Positions 32,250 through 40,897 of a stretch of 64,000 bases of DNA are shown in pieces; positions within the stretch are counted from its first letter, which is position 1; each line of letters starts with the position of its first letter. Location: the NCBI GenBank assembly GCA_017301975.1, contig JAFLEI010000019.1, positions 62,001 through 126,000 on the forward strand. Reading direction: 5' to 3'. Made by a program: the position numbers and the translations under genes. Source of the stretch: Verrucomicrobiota bacterium. GTDB lineage: Bacteria; Verrucomicrobiota; Verrucomicrobiia; Verrucomicrobiales; Verrucomicrobiaceae. Below the pieces are notes generated by a model. That model searched no databases. It worked only from the letters and a program-made list of their open reading frames with translations, and was not told the DNA's origin.

Positions 32250-35200
32250 ATGACCCAGCCGTTGCGCGTTCTGTTGGCGGAAGACAATCTCAATGACGCC
32301 GAACTGGTGCTGCGTGCGCTGCGCCAGGCGGGCTTTGAGCCTGACTGGCATCGCGTGGAGACGGAGCAGGACTTTCGCGAACGGCTCACGCCCGACCTCG
32401 ACATCATCCTTTCTGACTACGACATGCCGGCCTTCAACGGCCCGCATGCGCTGGAGCTGCTGAAGCGCAGCAGCATGGACATTCCCTTCATCATCATCTC
32501 CGGCACCATCGGGGAGGATGTGGCGGTGGAGATGATGCGTCTGGGCGCCTCCGATTATCTCCTCAAAGACCGCCTTGCCAGACTGGGCATTTCAATCCGT
32601 CTCGCCCTGGAGCAGGGGCAGCTCCGGAAAGAGCGCGCCAGGGCCGCCGAGGCGCTGAAGCAAAACGAGCAGGAATTGCGGAAGTTGACTTCGGAGTTGG
32701 AAATCGAACGTGCCCACCTCACCGCCGCGCAGGCCGTGGCCAAAATGGGCAGCTGGGACACCGACCTGTCCACACTGTCCGTGGTCTGGTCCGCCGAGAC
32801 CTACCGCATCTTCGAAGTCACTCCCGGGCAGTTCCAGCCGACGCATCAAAACTTTTTGGACCTCATTCATCCTGAAGACCGTGAGGCCGTGGACCTGGCT
32901 TTTAATCAGTCGCTCGACCGGCAATCAGTGAACTCACTGGAGCACCGGCTCCTCCTGACCGGAGGCCGGATCAAGTTTGTCGAAGAGCACTGGCAGGTTT
33001 TTCACGATGAGCAGGGCACGGCGCAGCGCGCTCTCGGCACCTGCCGGGACATCACCGAGCGCAAGCAGGCCGAGGCGGAGCTCCGCTGGAAGACGGCTTT
33101 CTTGGAAGCTCAGGTCAGCGCCTCCATCGATGGCATCCTCGTGGTGGACCAGCAGGGCCGGAAGCTCCTGCAAAATCAGCGGATGGCCGAGCTCTTTCAT
33201 ATTCCCGCGAATATTGCAGACGACCCCGATGACAGCGCCCAGTTGCAGTGGGTCACCTCCGTGACGGCCGATCCCGAGGCCTTCGCTGCTCGCGTGCATC
33301 ACCTCATCACTCATCCGGACGAGATCGGCCGTGATGAGGTGGAGCTCAAGGACGGCACCGTCCTCGATCGCTACTCCTCTCCCGTCGTCGGTAAAGATGA
33401 CCAGTACTATGGCCGGATCTGGGCCTTCCATGACATCACGGCCCGCAAGAAAAACGCCACCGCATTGCTGGAATCCAAGCGCTTCCTCCAGTCCACGCTC
33501 AATGCCCTGACCTCCCATATCGCCATCCTCGACGAACATGGCACCATCATCGAGGTCAATGAAGCATGGAATCGTTTTGCCTCTGAAAACGACTTCAGGG
33601 GCGCTCACCGTGGGGTCGGGGACAACTACCTGCATCTCTGCGATGCCTCTTCCGGCAGGTTCTCTGAAGAAGCCGCGCGCGTCGCCGCCGGCATCCGCGC
33701 CGTCATGGCCGGCCGGCAGGCGGAGTTCCACCTCGAATATCCCTGCCACAGCTCGCGGGAGCAGCGCTGGTTTCTCGTGCGCGTCACCCAGTTCGGTGGC
33801 GAAGGCCCCGTGCGGGTCGTCGTAGCCCACGAAAACGTCACCGAACGCAAGCTCGCCGAGGACGCCCTGCGCGAGAGCGAAGAACGCTTCCGCCAGATCG
33901 CCGAAACCATTCAGGAAGTCTTCTGGATCTCAGACGTCGCGAAACATCAGGTGCTTTACGTCAGCCCGGCCTATGAGCGCATCTGGGGTCGCTCTTGCGC
34001 CAGCCTGCAAAACACTCCGCGAAACTGGCTCGAATCCATTCACTCCGATGACCGGGACCGTGTGCTGCACGCTGCCACCACCCGGCAAACCGATGGCACC
34101 TACGACGAGGAGTACCGCATCCGCCGTCCTGACGGCTCCCTTCGGTGGATTCGTGACCGCGCCTTTCCTGTGGCCAATCACCAGGGGGAAATCTACCGCG
34201 TCGTCGGTGTGGCTCAGGACATCACCGAACGCAAACGTTCCAGAGATCAGTTGCGTGAGCAGGCCTCGCTTCTGGACAAGGCCCGGGACGCCATCCTCGT
34301 GCGTCATCTCGAGCACGGCATCACCTACTGGAACAAAAGCGCCGAGCTTCTTTACGGCTGGACCGCAGACGAAGTCAGAGGACGCCAGGCCGGTGACTTG
34401 CTCTGCCCTGATCCTGCGGCATACGACGCGGCCATCGAAGCCGTTCTTACCAAGGGCGAATGGAGCGGTGAAATCCAGCAGATCACCAAGGGTGGGGGAT
34501 TGGTTTTGATCGAGGCGCGCTGGACTCTGGTGCGCGATGACATCGGCCGTCCGCAGGCCGTCCTCGCCATCAACAGCGACATCACGGAGAAAAAGAAAAT
34601 GGAGCAGCAGTTCCTCCGCGCTCAGCGCATGGAAAGCATCGGCACCCTCGCCGGCGGCATCGCCCATGATCTCAACAACGTGCTCGCTCCCATCCTCATG
34701 TCCATCGATCTCCTCCGGCTCACCAGCCGCGATGAGCGCGCCAGATCGGTCCTTTCCACCATCGAGACCAGTGCCAAACGGGGCGCGGATATGGTCAAGC
34801 AGATCCTCTCGTTTGCCCGCGGTGTCGAAGGCGAGCGCGTCGTCATCAACATCCGCCATATCATCGAGGACATGCAGCACCTCGTGCAGGACACCTTCCC
34901 CAAGGAGATCATCTTCCGCACGGAGCTCGACCGCGAACTCCCCTTGTTTTCCGGAGATCACACTCAAATCCATCAGGTCCTGCTGAACCTTTGCGTCAAT
35001 GCCCGCGATGCCATGCCCAAGGGCGGCACGCTCACCGTCACCGCCACCAGCCTGCAGGTGGATGACAACTATGCCGGCATGACCACAGGCTCCATCCCTG
35101 GGCGATACCTTCGGGTCAAAGTCACGGACACCGGCACCGGCATTCCGGCGGAGGTGGTAAACAAGATTTTTGATCCCTTCTTCACCACCAAGGAGCACGG

Positions 35201-35750
35201 CAAAGGCACCGGCCTTGGCCTCTCCACAGTGCTCTCCATCGTCAAAAGCCACGGCGGCTTCCTCAATGTTTACAGCGAGCCCGGCAACGGCACCACTTTC
35301 AGCATCTGTTTCCCTGCCATGGATGCTCCAGAAGATGTGTCTGCCAGAGTCGAGGAAGACACCCATCCGCGCGGCAACAACGAAATGATCCTAATCGTCG
35401 ATGATGAGGCCGCGGTTCGCGCCATCACCCAGCAGACGCTGGAGACCTACGGCTACCGTGTGCTGACCGCCGCAGACGGCACCGAGGCCGTGGCTCTTTA
35501 TTCTGTCCATCGCGCCGCCATCGACGTTGTCGTCACAGACATGATGATGCCGGTCATGGGCGGCCAGGCCACCATTCAGGTGCTTCAGCGCCTCGATCCG
35601 GACGTCAAAATCATTGCCGCCAGCGGCCTCGCCAATGATGGCGGCGCTGCCAGGGCCTCCGCCATGGGGGTCAGGCACTTTTTGCCCAAACCCTTCACCG
35701 CCCAGACCATTTTGACAGCGCTAAGGCAGGTCCTCGACGGCGGCTTCTAG
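32250..35750 (+). CDS. Hybrid sensor kinase with N- and C-terminal receiver domains
   Basis: The 1166-aa soluble protein begins with a receiver domain (LRVLLAEDNLNDAELVL; phospho-Asp in ILSDYDMPAFNG). Five or so PAS domains follow (GSWDTDLSTLSVVWSAETYR near residue 165, then ASIDGILVVDQQG, SHIAILDEHGTI, QEVFWISDVAKHQ and DAILVRHLEHGI). The HisKA is LAGGIAHDLNNVLAPILMSI. The ATPase has LNLCVNARDAMPKGG and KGTGLGLSTVLSIVKSHGG. A second receiver closes the protein (MILIVDDEAAVRAITQQ, VVTDMMMPVMGG, LPKPF). It is the third gene of a kinase-regulator-kinase module with no DNA-binding output in the operon. Confidence 0.93.
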   Translation: MTQPLRVLLAEDNLNDAELVLRALRQAGFEPDWHRVETEQDFRERLTPDLDIILSDYDMPAFNGPHALELLKRSSMDIPFIIISGTIGEDVAVEMMRLGASDYLLKDRLARLGISIRLALEQGQLRKERARAAEALKQNEQELRKLTSELEIERAHLTAAQAVAKMGSWDTDLSTLSVVWSAETYRIFEVTPGQFQPTHQNFLDLIHPEDREAVDLAFNQSLDRQSVNSLEHRLLLTGGRIKFVEEHWQVFHDEQGTAQRALGTCRDITERKQAEAELRWKTAFLEAQVSASIDGILVVDQQGRKLLQNQRMAELFHIPANIADDPDDSAQLQWVTSVTADPEAFAARVHHLITHPDEIGRDEVELKDGTVLDRYSSPVVGKDDQYYGRIWAFHDITARKKNATALLESKRFLQSTLNALTSHIAILDEHGTIIEVNEAWNRFASENDFRGAHRGVGDNYLHLCDASSGRFSEEAARVAAGIRAVMAGRQAEFHLEYPCHSSREQRWFLVRVTQFGGEGPVRVVVAHENVTERKLAEDALRESEERFRQIAETIQEVFWISDVAKHQVLYVSPAYERIWGRSCASLQNTPRNWLESIHSDDRDRVLHAATTRQTDGTYDEEYRIRRPDGSLRWIRDRAFPVANHQGEIYRVVGVAQDITERKRSRDQLREQASLLDKARDAILVRHLEHGITYWNKSAELLYGWTADEVRGRQAGDLLCPDPAAYDAAIEAVLTKGEWSGEIQQITKGGGLVLIEARWTLVRDDIGRPQAVLAINSDITEKKKMEQQFLRAQRMESIGTLAGGIAHDLNNVLAPILMSIDLLRLTSRDERARSVLSTIETSAKRGADMVKQILSFARGVEGERVVINIRHIIEDMQHLVQDTFPKEIIFRTELDRELPLFSGDHTQIHQVLLNLCVNARDAMPKGGTLTVTATSLQVDDNYAGMTTGSIPGRYLRVKVTDTGTGIPAEVVNKIFDPFFTTKEHGKGTGLGLSTVLSIVKSHGGFLNVYSEPGNGTTFSICFPAMDAPEDVSARVEEDTHPRGNNEMILIVDDEAAVRAITQQTLETYGYRVLTAADGTEAVALYSVHRAAIDVVVTDMMMPVMGGQATIQVLQRLDPDVKIIAASGLANDGGAARASAMGVRHFLPKPFTAQTILTALRQVLDGGF

Positions 35751-35758
35751 CGCGCTCT

Positions 35759-36835
35759 TCACGCTTCGCCAGTTTTCCTGCCTCCCTGCGCCCACACCTT
35801 CGCATAATGATGCGCGAGGCGCAGCTTCTGGGCGGCGCGCACCGAGATCACAAAGGGGTACAGCGCCGGCTCCCCAAGGCTGTGGGAGATCTCGTTGAGC
35901 ACTGTGGAGAGGCACATCCAGCGCTGCAGCCGGGCGAGAAATTCACCATCCTCCGCCGGCGTCGAAGGCAGCATTTCCGGCAGCGTCCCTGATTCCACCG
36001 GCAGAATGACCAGTGGCAGCGCGATGTACTGCACCTGGATGCCCAGGGTCTCACAAGTTTCCAGCCCGTCGAGAATCTGCAGATAATGAGCCCAGGTCTC
36101 CGCCCAGTCCTCCCATGGATGCGATGAGGCATACGCGGTGATGTAGCTCTGCGCCCAGTCCGCAGGCGCACCGTTTTGATAATACGCGCTCAGCGCCGCT
36201 GCGTAGTCGATCCACTCATCCCCGAAGCGTTCACGAAACGCCAGCCGCTGCGGGTCATCCCACGCCAGCTCGGACAAATTCCGCTGCCACAGGTAGTGCG
36301 CGCTTTCATGCCGGAAATGCCCCAGCAAAGTGCGGCTGTTTTCACCGAGCTGCTGCCGGTTGAACTGCCGGTAGCTGTCATCCGCCTCTTCCAGGTTCAC
36401 CGTGATCACGCCATTGAGATGGCCCGTCGTCACCGTGGGATTGGAAAGCGTGCTCACGATGTCAAAGGCCAGCCCGTTCTTCGCATCATCCTTTTTCGTG
36501 GGCAGGCTGATCCCCAGGCGCAGCAGCGTGTAGATCAGCCGCCTTTTCGCCATCTCCATGCGCGCCCACAGCATGTGGTTCCGGTCCGCGCTCAGATCGG
36601 GGATCGTTCGGTTCATCCGGCACGCCACGCACAGCACCGCGGTGGCGCTCGCCGGCAGCAGCCAGTTGCACACGTTGTGCTTCACGCCGTTCTGGCAGCG
36701 CTTCATCGTGCTGTCGGGCCGCACGCGCTGCATGATGCCGCGTTGCGGATCATACCCCACGTCGCTGTTGCACTTCAAACAGCGTGAGCTGCCAAAGAAA
36801 AGCACATTGCCGCACTCACAGGTAAATCGTTGCAT
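35759..36835 (-). CDS. Zinc-ribbon metallopeptidase (putative zinc-binding peptidase family)
   Basis: The 358-aa protein starts at ATG 36835 (MQRFTCECGNVLFFGS), with GAGGAGAG upstream as ribosome-binding site. The N-terminus is a zinc ribbon (CECG...CLKC), and a second Cys pair follows in LCVAC. The catalytic HExxH is HFRHESAHYLW near residue 200, followed by EWIDYAAALSAYYQNG and SHPWEDWAETWAHYLQ, where acidic and His residues complete the site. It matches the family annotated as putative zinc-binding metallopeptidase (Peptidase_Mx). The target is unknown. It is tail to tail with the hybrid kinase gene. Confidence 0.88.
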   Translation of the reverse strand: MQRFTCECGNVLFFGSSRCLKCNSDVGYDPQRGIMQRVRPDSTMKRCQNGVKHNVCNWLLPASATAVLCVACRMNRTIPDLSADRNHMLWARMEMAKRRLIYTLLRLGISLPTKKDDAKNGLAFDIVSTLSNPTVTTGHLNGVITVNLEEADDSYRQFNRQQLGENSRTLLGHFRHESAHYLWQRNLSELAWDDPQRLAFRERFGDEWIDYAAALSAYYQNGAPADWAQSYITAYASSHPWEDWAETWAHYLQILDGLETCETLGIQVQYIALPLVILPVESGTLPEMLPSTPAEDGEFLARLQRWMCLSTVLNEISHSLGEPALYPFVISVRAAQKLRLAHHYAKVWAQGGRKTGEA

Positions 36836-36883
36836 TAATTGAATCTCTCCTCGACGCGAATCACCCATTTGTCATGCAATCGT

Positions 36884-38428
36884 TCACACGGATGCTCGTC
36901 CCTTCAGCGGCGCCCTCGCATCCTTCGCCTTCGGATTCATCGCCGTGATGCTGTTGAGAAAGCTGATCGTCACACTATCCCCGTCAAACACACACGTCAC
37001 CACGTCGCTGTGCGGTGTCTCATAGTAGCGCCACTGCATCACCAGCGTTTTGTCATCCGTCCACGCCGCGCTCGCGGCAATCTTGGAAGGCAGGGGCTTC
37101 TTCGGCATCCCTCCGGAGATCAGCCGTGGCGGCGTCCCAGGGAAGGCCGCTTCACCGCGTTGCCAGGACTCAAGCCCGCAGGTGATCGCCTGACCGTCGG
37201 CGGAAAAGGTGCAGCTCCCGTCACCAAATGTGAATGCAGCCGTGTTCAGGCCCAGCGCATTGGCCTCCAGCTTGAATTTTTTGCTCACCGCCGCCGGAGA
37301 CGTCTTGCTCCCCTCCTGCGGCGCAAGTGCCAGTGCCTTGAGCTTGCTCAAATCTCCGCTCTTCTCTGCTTTCGCATCGATCGCAGGCAGAAGATGTTTC
37401 CACACCAGGTCCAGTTGGCCCTGCATGTTTTTGTTCTCACTCGTCATCACGATCACCGCATCCTGCTCAGGCAGCACGATGGTGAACTGTCCAAAAGCCC
37501 CATCGCCACGGAAGGCGGTGCCTTGGCACCGCCAGAACTGGTAGCCATACCCTTGCAGCCAGTCGTTCTGCGCCTTCGGCCGGTCCTTCTTGTCTCCGCC
37601 CGGCTGTTGAATGTGAAAACGCGTCGCCTCTTCCACCCACGCGGCAGGCAGCAGTTGCTCGCCGTTCCACTGGCCCTTTTGCAGCAAAAACTGGCCAAAC
37701 TTCGCCAGTCCCTCCGTCTGAATGCTCAGCCCCCAGCCTCCTGTGTTGATGCCATGCGGGCAGGTCTCCCACTTCATGCCCTTGATCCCCAGCGGCGCAA
37801 ACAGGCGCGGCGTCAGGTAGTCCAGCACCGTCTGGTGCGTGACCCGCTGCACAATCGCCGAGCACATGTACGTCGCCGCGCTGTTGTACATGAACTGCGT
37901 CCCCGGCTTGTGCGCGAAGTTCTGCGCCAGAAACGTCCGCGCCCAGTTCTCCTCTTTGACCACCACCCCCGTCGGCTCCTTCTCATTGCCGGTGGACATC
38001 GTCAGCAGATCCTTCACTCGCATCGCCGCCAGGTTCTCGCTGATCGTCGCAGGCAGGTCATCCGCAAAAAACGACACCACCTTGTCCTCCACGCTCAGCT
38101 TCCCTTCAGCCACGGCAAATCCCACCGCCGTGGAGGTGAAGCTCTTGCTCATCGAGTACATCGTGTGCACAAACTCCGGCCCATACGGCTTCCACCACCC
38201 TTCCGCGATCACCTTGCCATGCCGCAGCATCATGAAGCTGTGCAGTTCAAACTTCTCGCGCTCGATGGCATCGATGAAATCAAGAATGCCGGAGGCCGCA
38301 ACCCCCTGCGCCTCCGGTGTGCTGCGCGCCATCAGCAAGCTTGTCTCCTCCGCGAAAACCTGCGGAATCCACAGACTGAATGGCGCAAGACTGGCGGTGC
38401 GAAGAAAAGAGCGACGTGAGTTGATCAT
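36884..38428 (-). CDS. Serine hydrolase, class-C beta-lactamase/esterase family
   Basis: The 514-aa protein has a twin-arginine-like N-terminus (MINSRRSFLRTASLAPFSLW). The catalytic S-x-x-K is YSMSKSFTST near residue 93 and the Y-x-N/S element is MYNSAATYMCS. The third motif is probably GDGAFGQF, weaker than the KTG of true beta-lactamases, so an esterase or peptidase role is more likely than antibiotic resistance. Residues about 385-514 form an extra beta domain (KFKLEANALGLNTAAFTFG and on). It lies 48 nt before the metallopeptidase gene on the same strand. Confidence 0.85.
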   Translation of the reverse strand: MINSRRSFLRTASLAPFSLWIPQVFAEETSLLMARSTPEAQGVAASGILDFIDAIEREKFELHSFMMLRHGKVIAEGWWKPYGPEFVHTMYSMSKSFTSTAVGFAVAEGKLSVEDKVVSFFADDLPATISENLAAMRVKDLLTMSTGNEKEPTGVVVKEENWARTFLAQNFAHKPGTQFMYNSAATYMCSAIVQRVTHQTVLDYLTPRLFAPLGIKGMKWETCPHGINTGGWGLSIQTEGLAKFGQFLLQKGQWNGEQLLPAAWVEEATRFHIQQPGGDKKDRPKAQNDWLQGYGYQFWRCQGTAFRGDGAFGQFTIVLPEQDAVIVMTSENKNMQGQLDLVWKHLLPAIDAKAEKSGDLSKLKALALAPQEGSKTSPAAVSKKFKLEANALGLNTAAFTFGDGSCTFSADGQAITCGLESWQRGEAAFPGTPPRLISGGMPKKPLPSKIAASAAWTDDKTLVMQWRYYETPHSDVVTCVFDGDSVTISFLNSITAMNPKAKDARAPLKGRASV

Positions 38429-38550
38429 AAAAAAGAGAATACAATGATTCAGGCATGAATGTCACTCAGTTAAGGAGGTGATTCGTGTGTTCCATGACGC
38501 CATCCACCTCCGTTTTTCGCCCCCTTTGACCACTCCGCTCCGCGTCACAC

Positions 38551-38690
38551 CAGCCCTGAAAGGGCTGCGTAATATAGCCCAGGGATGCCGAGCCTTGGCG
38601 AGTGCTTCCCTGGGTAGGCCAATACCCGATCGGGAAGCAAACCCAGCACCTTCGCCACACACCACGCTCACCAGCAGCGTCTGCACTGGG
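38551..38690. repeat. Dispersed intergenic repeat, family A
   Basis: This copy contains CAGCCCTGAAAGGGCTGCGT, AATATAGCCCAGGG, GCCGAGCCTTGGCGAG and then CGGGAAGCAAACCCAGCACC and CCAGCAGCGTCTGCA. GCCCAGGG/CCCTGGGT and GGGCT/AGCCC pairs make it strongly palindromic. It shares these blocks in the same order with 52339-52470, 55085-55230 and, less well, 23431-23570. No gene is seen in 38460-38786. Confidence 0.75.
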
Positions 38691-38786
38691 CTCCGCCGCG
38701 CGGAAAGCGTCCCGCCAGCTCCAAAGACCACAATCAACACCCTCAACCAAACACCATTCGAGTCGGGTTCTCCCCCAGGCACAAAA

Positions 38787-40598
38787 TCAAAATCCCGTGT
38801 TCGGAAACCAGCGGCTGAAGTAGTTCTCATCCAGCCGCGTCAGCGGGATCGTCAGCGGTTGCGGCACGCCCTCCTTCGCCCAGCGCTCCAGCTCATCGCG
38901 ATGCCCCAGCTTTCCCAGCACATCAAACACGTTCCCCGGCGAGTTCTCCGGCCATCCCTTCATCACCTGCGGATCCCAGATGGCGATGCCCGGGTCTCCC
39001 GCCGCAAGATACCCCGCCGCCTGTTTGCACAGCTCCTTCGGCTTGCCGGTTTTCCACGCGATCACCATCGGGTACGCCTTCGTCTTCGTACCCTTCGTGA
39101 TGCGCCGGTAGTACTCCATGTCGATCTTCCCTGGCGTTTTCTCAAACGACGTGTGATACGCGAACCACGTCGTCGCCAGATCATCCACCAGACCCTGCTG
39201 AATCCAGTTCGGCAGGTCCAGCCCCCAGCGCTGGTTGTCCGCCTCCTTCGCAAAGGTGCCCAGCGAGATCTTGTAGCGCTCCTTGCGCCCTTGCTTGGCA
39301 GCCGTTTCATCCAGCAGCGCACGCACCTCCGTCATGAAGTCGGTCATGATCGCCGCGCGCGTCGCATGGATGCGTGGATCATCATCCTCCACCGTTTTGG
39401 CGTCAGCGTTGTGCATCGCCTTGAAGCGCTCGCAAAACGCATCCTCCCACAGCATCAGGGGCATGCCGCGATTAAATAGGAAGCCGACACCCTCCGGCTG
39501 CAGTTCCAGCGTTTCACGGAAGACCTCGATCAAATGCCGCCTCACCTCCGGGTTGGCATAGCTCATGAAAAACGTCGGCGTGCCATCCCGGTCCATGCAG
39601 CGCCACTCGGGGTGCGCGTAGAAGAACTTGCTGTTGAATGTCTCCTCATACGGCATCGAACCCACCCAGCCCGCAGGCCGCAGCATCACGTGAAACTCCG
39701 CCCCCTGCGCCCTCGCGGCGTCACGCGCCACCTTCAGCGGATTCACGCCTTTCTTGAACAGTGTCTCCAGCGCGCGCGTGTAGGTCGCATAGGCGCCGCT
39801 GGGAAAATCCTCCGTGCCTTCTCCGGCATAAGTACCAATCTTGCTCGGATAGCACACCAGATCCGCCCCCGTGACCTGAAACCACCACTTGCCAATGTCA
39901 GTCCCTTCAAAACCCCGAAATTCTTCCGCCAGCTCCTCCGCTGTCGTCGGCTTGAACGGCCAGATCCAGCTATGACCATCAAACGTGGCGATCGAGGTGC
40001 GCTGCTTCGATGGGGCCCGGTTCGCCTTCACCTCGGCATCCGTCAGCGGCACCATTTTGACATAGCAGACCGTCGCCGGCAGTCCCGGCATGGGCGCAAT
40101 CTCGAGCGACTGCCCGCTCAGATCCGCCACGGTCACATAGCACTCCTGTATCACCGCACGGCGGTTCTTCAGCAGCGCCAGATTGTTCGCCATCCGCTTG
40201 AAGACCGGTTCAGCACTCAGCTTCGCCTTGATGCCATTGCCCCCGATGTTGAATCCGCCCGAAGTCGTCGCCAGACCCACATACACCGCATGCCACCCAC
40301 GCTCCGCCAGTGGCAGCTTCACCACCGGCGGGTTGGTCCCGCTGTAGATCGACAGCGCCGTGCCCTTCATCTCCGCCGTGGTGAAGGGGATCATCTTCCA
40401 CTTTCCCTTCTGCCGTTTCCCGCTGATCAGCGCCGCAGCCGGTTCCACCTTCGACAAATCCGTCACCACCACCGCCTCCGCTGCCCGCGAAAAACCGCGT
40501 GAGTCATTGGCAAAGAACTCCCCGGCCGGTGTGCCTGCAGTTTCAGCACCGGCGGTGATGCTGACAAAAACGAGAAAGAGGACAATAAGCCGGTTCAT
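38787..40598 (-). CDS. Exported protein of unknown function, probable glycosidase-like TIM barrel
   Basis: The 603-aa protein has signal peptide MNRLIVLFLVFVSITAGAE. The first 200 residues are beta-rich (RGWHAVYVGLATTSGGFNIG). From about residue 215 a barrel-like region follows with LVCYPSKIGTYAGEGTEDFP, EFHVMLRPAGWVGSMPYEET, YANPEVRRHLIEVFRETLEL and GVGFLFNRGMPLMLWEDAF. The phrases NPEVRRHLIEV and PEGVGFLFNR resemble the strands of GHL10/GH10-like families where acidic catalytic residues sit, but I cannot assign a family. It stands alone, divergent from fhs. Confidence 0.7.
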   Translation of the reverse strand: MNRLIVLFLVFVSITAGAETAGTPAGEFFANDSRGFSRAAEAVVVTDLSKVEPAAALISGKRQKGKWKMIPFTTAEMKGTALSIYSGTNPPVVKLPLAERGWHAVYVGLATTSGGFNIGGNGIKAKLSAEPVFKRMANNLALLKNRRAVIQECYVTVADLSGQSLEIAPMPGLPATVCYVKMVPLTDAEVKANRAPSKQRTSIATFDGHSWIWPFKPTTAEELAEEFRGFEGTDIGKWWFQVTGADLVCYPSKIGTYAGEGTEDFPSGAYATYTRALETLFKKGVNPLKVARDAARAQGAEFHVMLRPAGWVGSMPYEETFNSKFFYAHPEWRCMDRDGTPTFFMSYANPEVRRHLIEVFRETLELQPEGVGFLFNRGMPLMLWEDAFCERFKAMHNADAKTVEDDDPRIHATRAAIMTDFMTEVRALLDETAAKQGRKERYKISLGTFAKEADNQRWGLDLPNWIQQGLVDDLATTWFAYHTSFEKTPGKIDMEYYRRITKGTKTKAYPMVIAWKTGKPKELCKQAAGYLAAGDPGIAIWDPQVMKGWPENSPGNVFDVLGKLGHRDELERWAKEGVPQPLTIPLTRLDENYFSRWFPNTGF

Positions 40599-40897
40599 GC
40601 GGCACAAAACGAGTCATGCAGGCTCATGCTTGCAGGACTGCCTGCCAGATGATGCCGCCCGTCATGCCGGGTGCAGCTCACACCGTTCCATAACCGTTTC
40701 CCTCATTGCCACCCAGCGATCGCCTGGCGCTTTAAGACGTGGCGGCTCCTCATTTATATCAGCGCTCATTTGGAGACAATATTCCGGCCACGCGGGGGGA
40801 TGGGGTTTGGAAAGCTGAGGACCACACCGCAATTTTTGCCCTCGGAAAACCCTTTGCTTCACCCCAGCCCTTGCCATTCTGCGCGCTTCCATCCCGC

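Noticed and set aside
36884..38428. Antibiotic-resistance class-C beta-lactamase
   Set aside because: The third motif KTG is not found, the protein is much longer than AmpC, and the context offers no resistance genes; a general serine hydrolase is safer.
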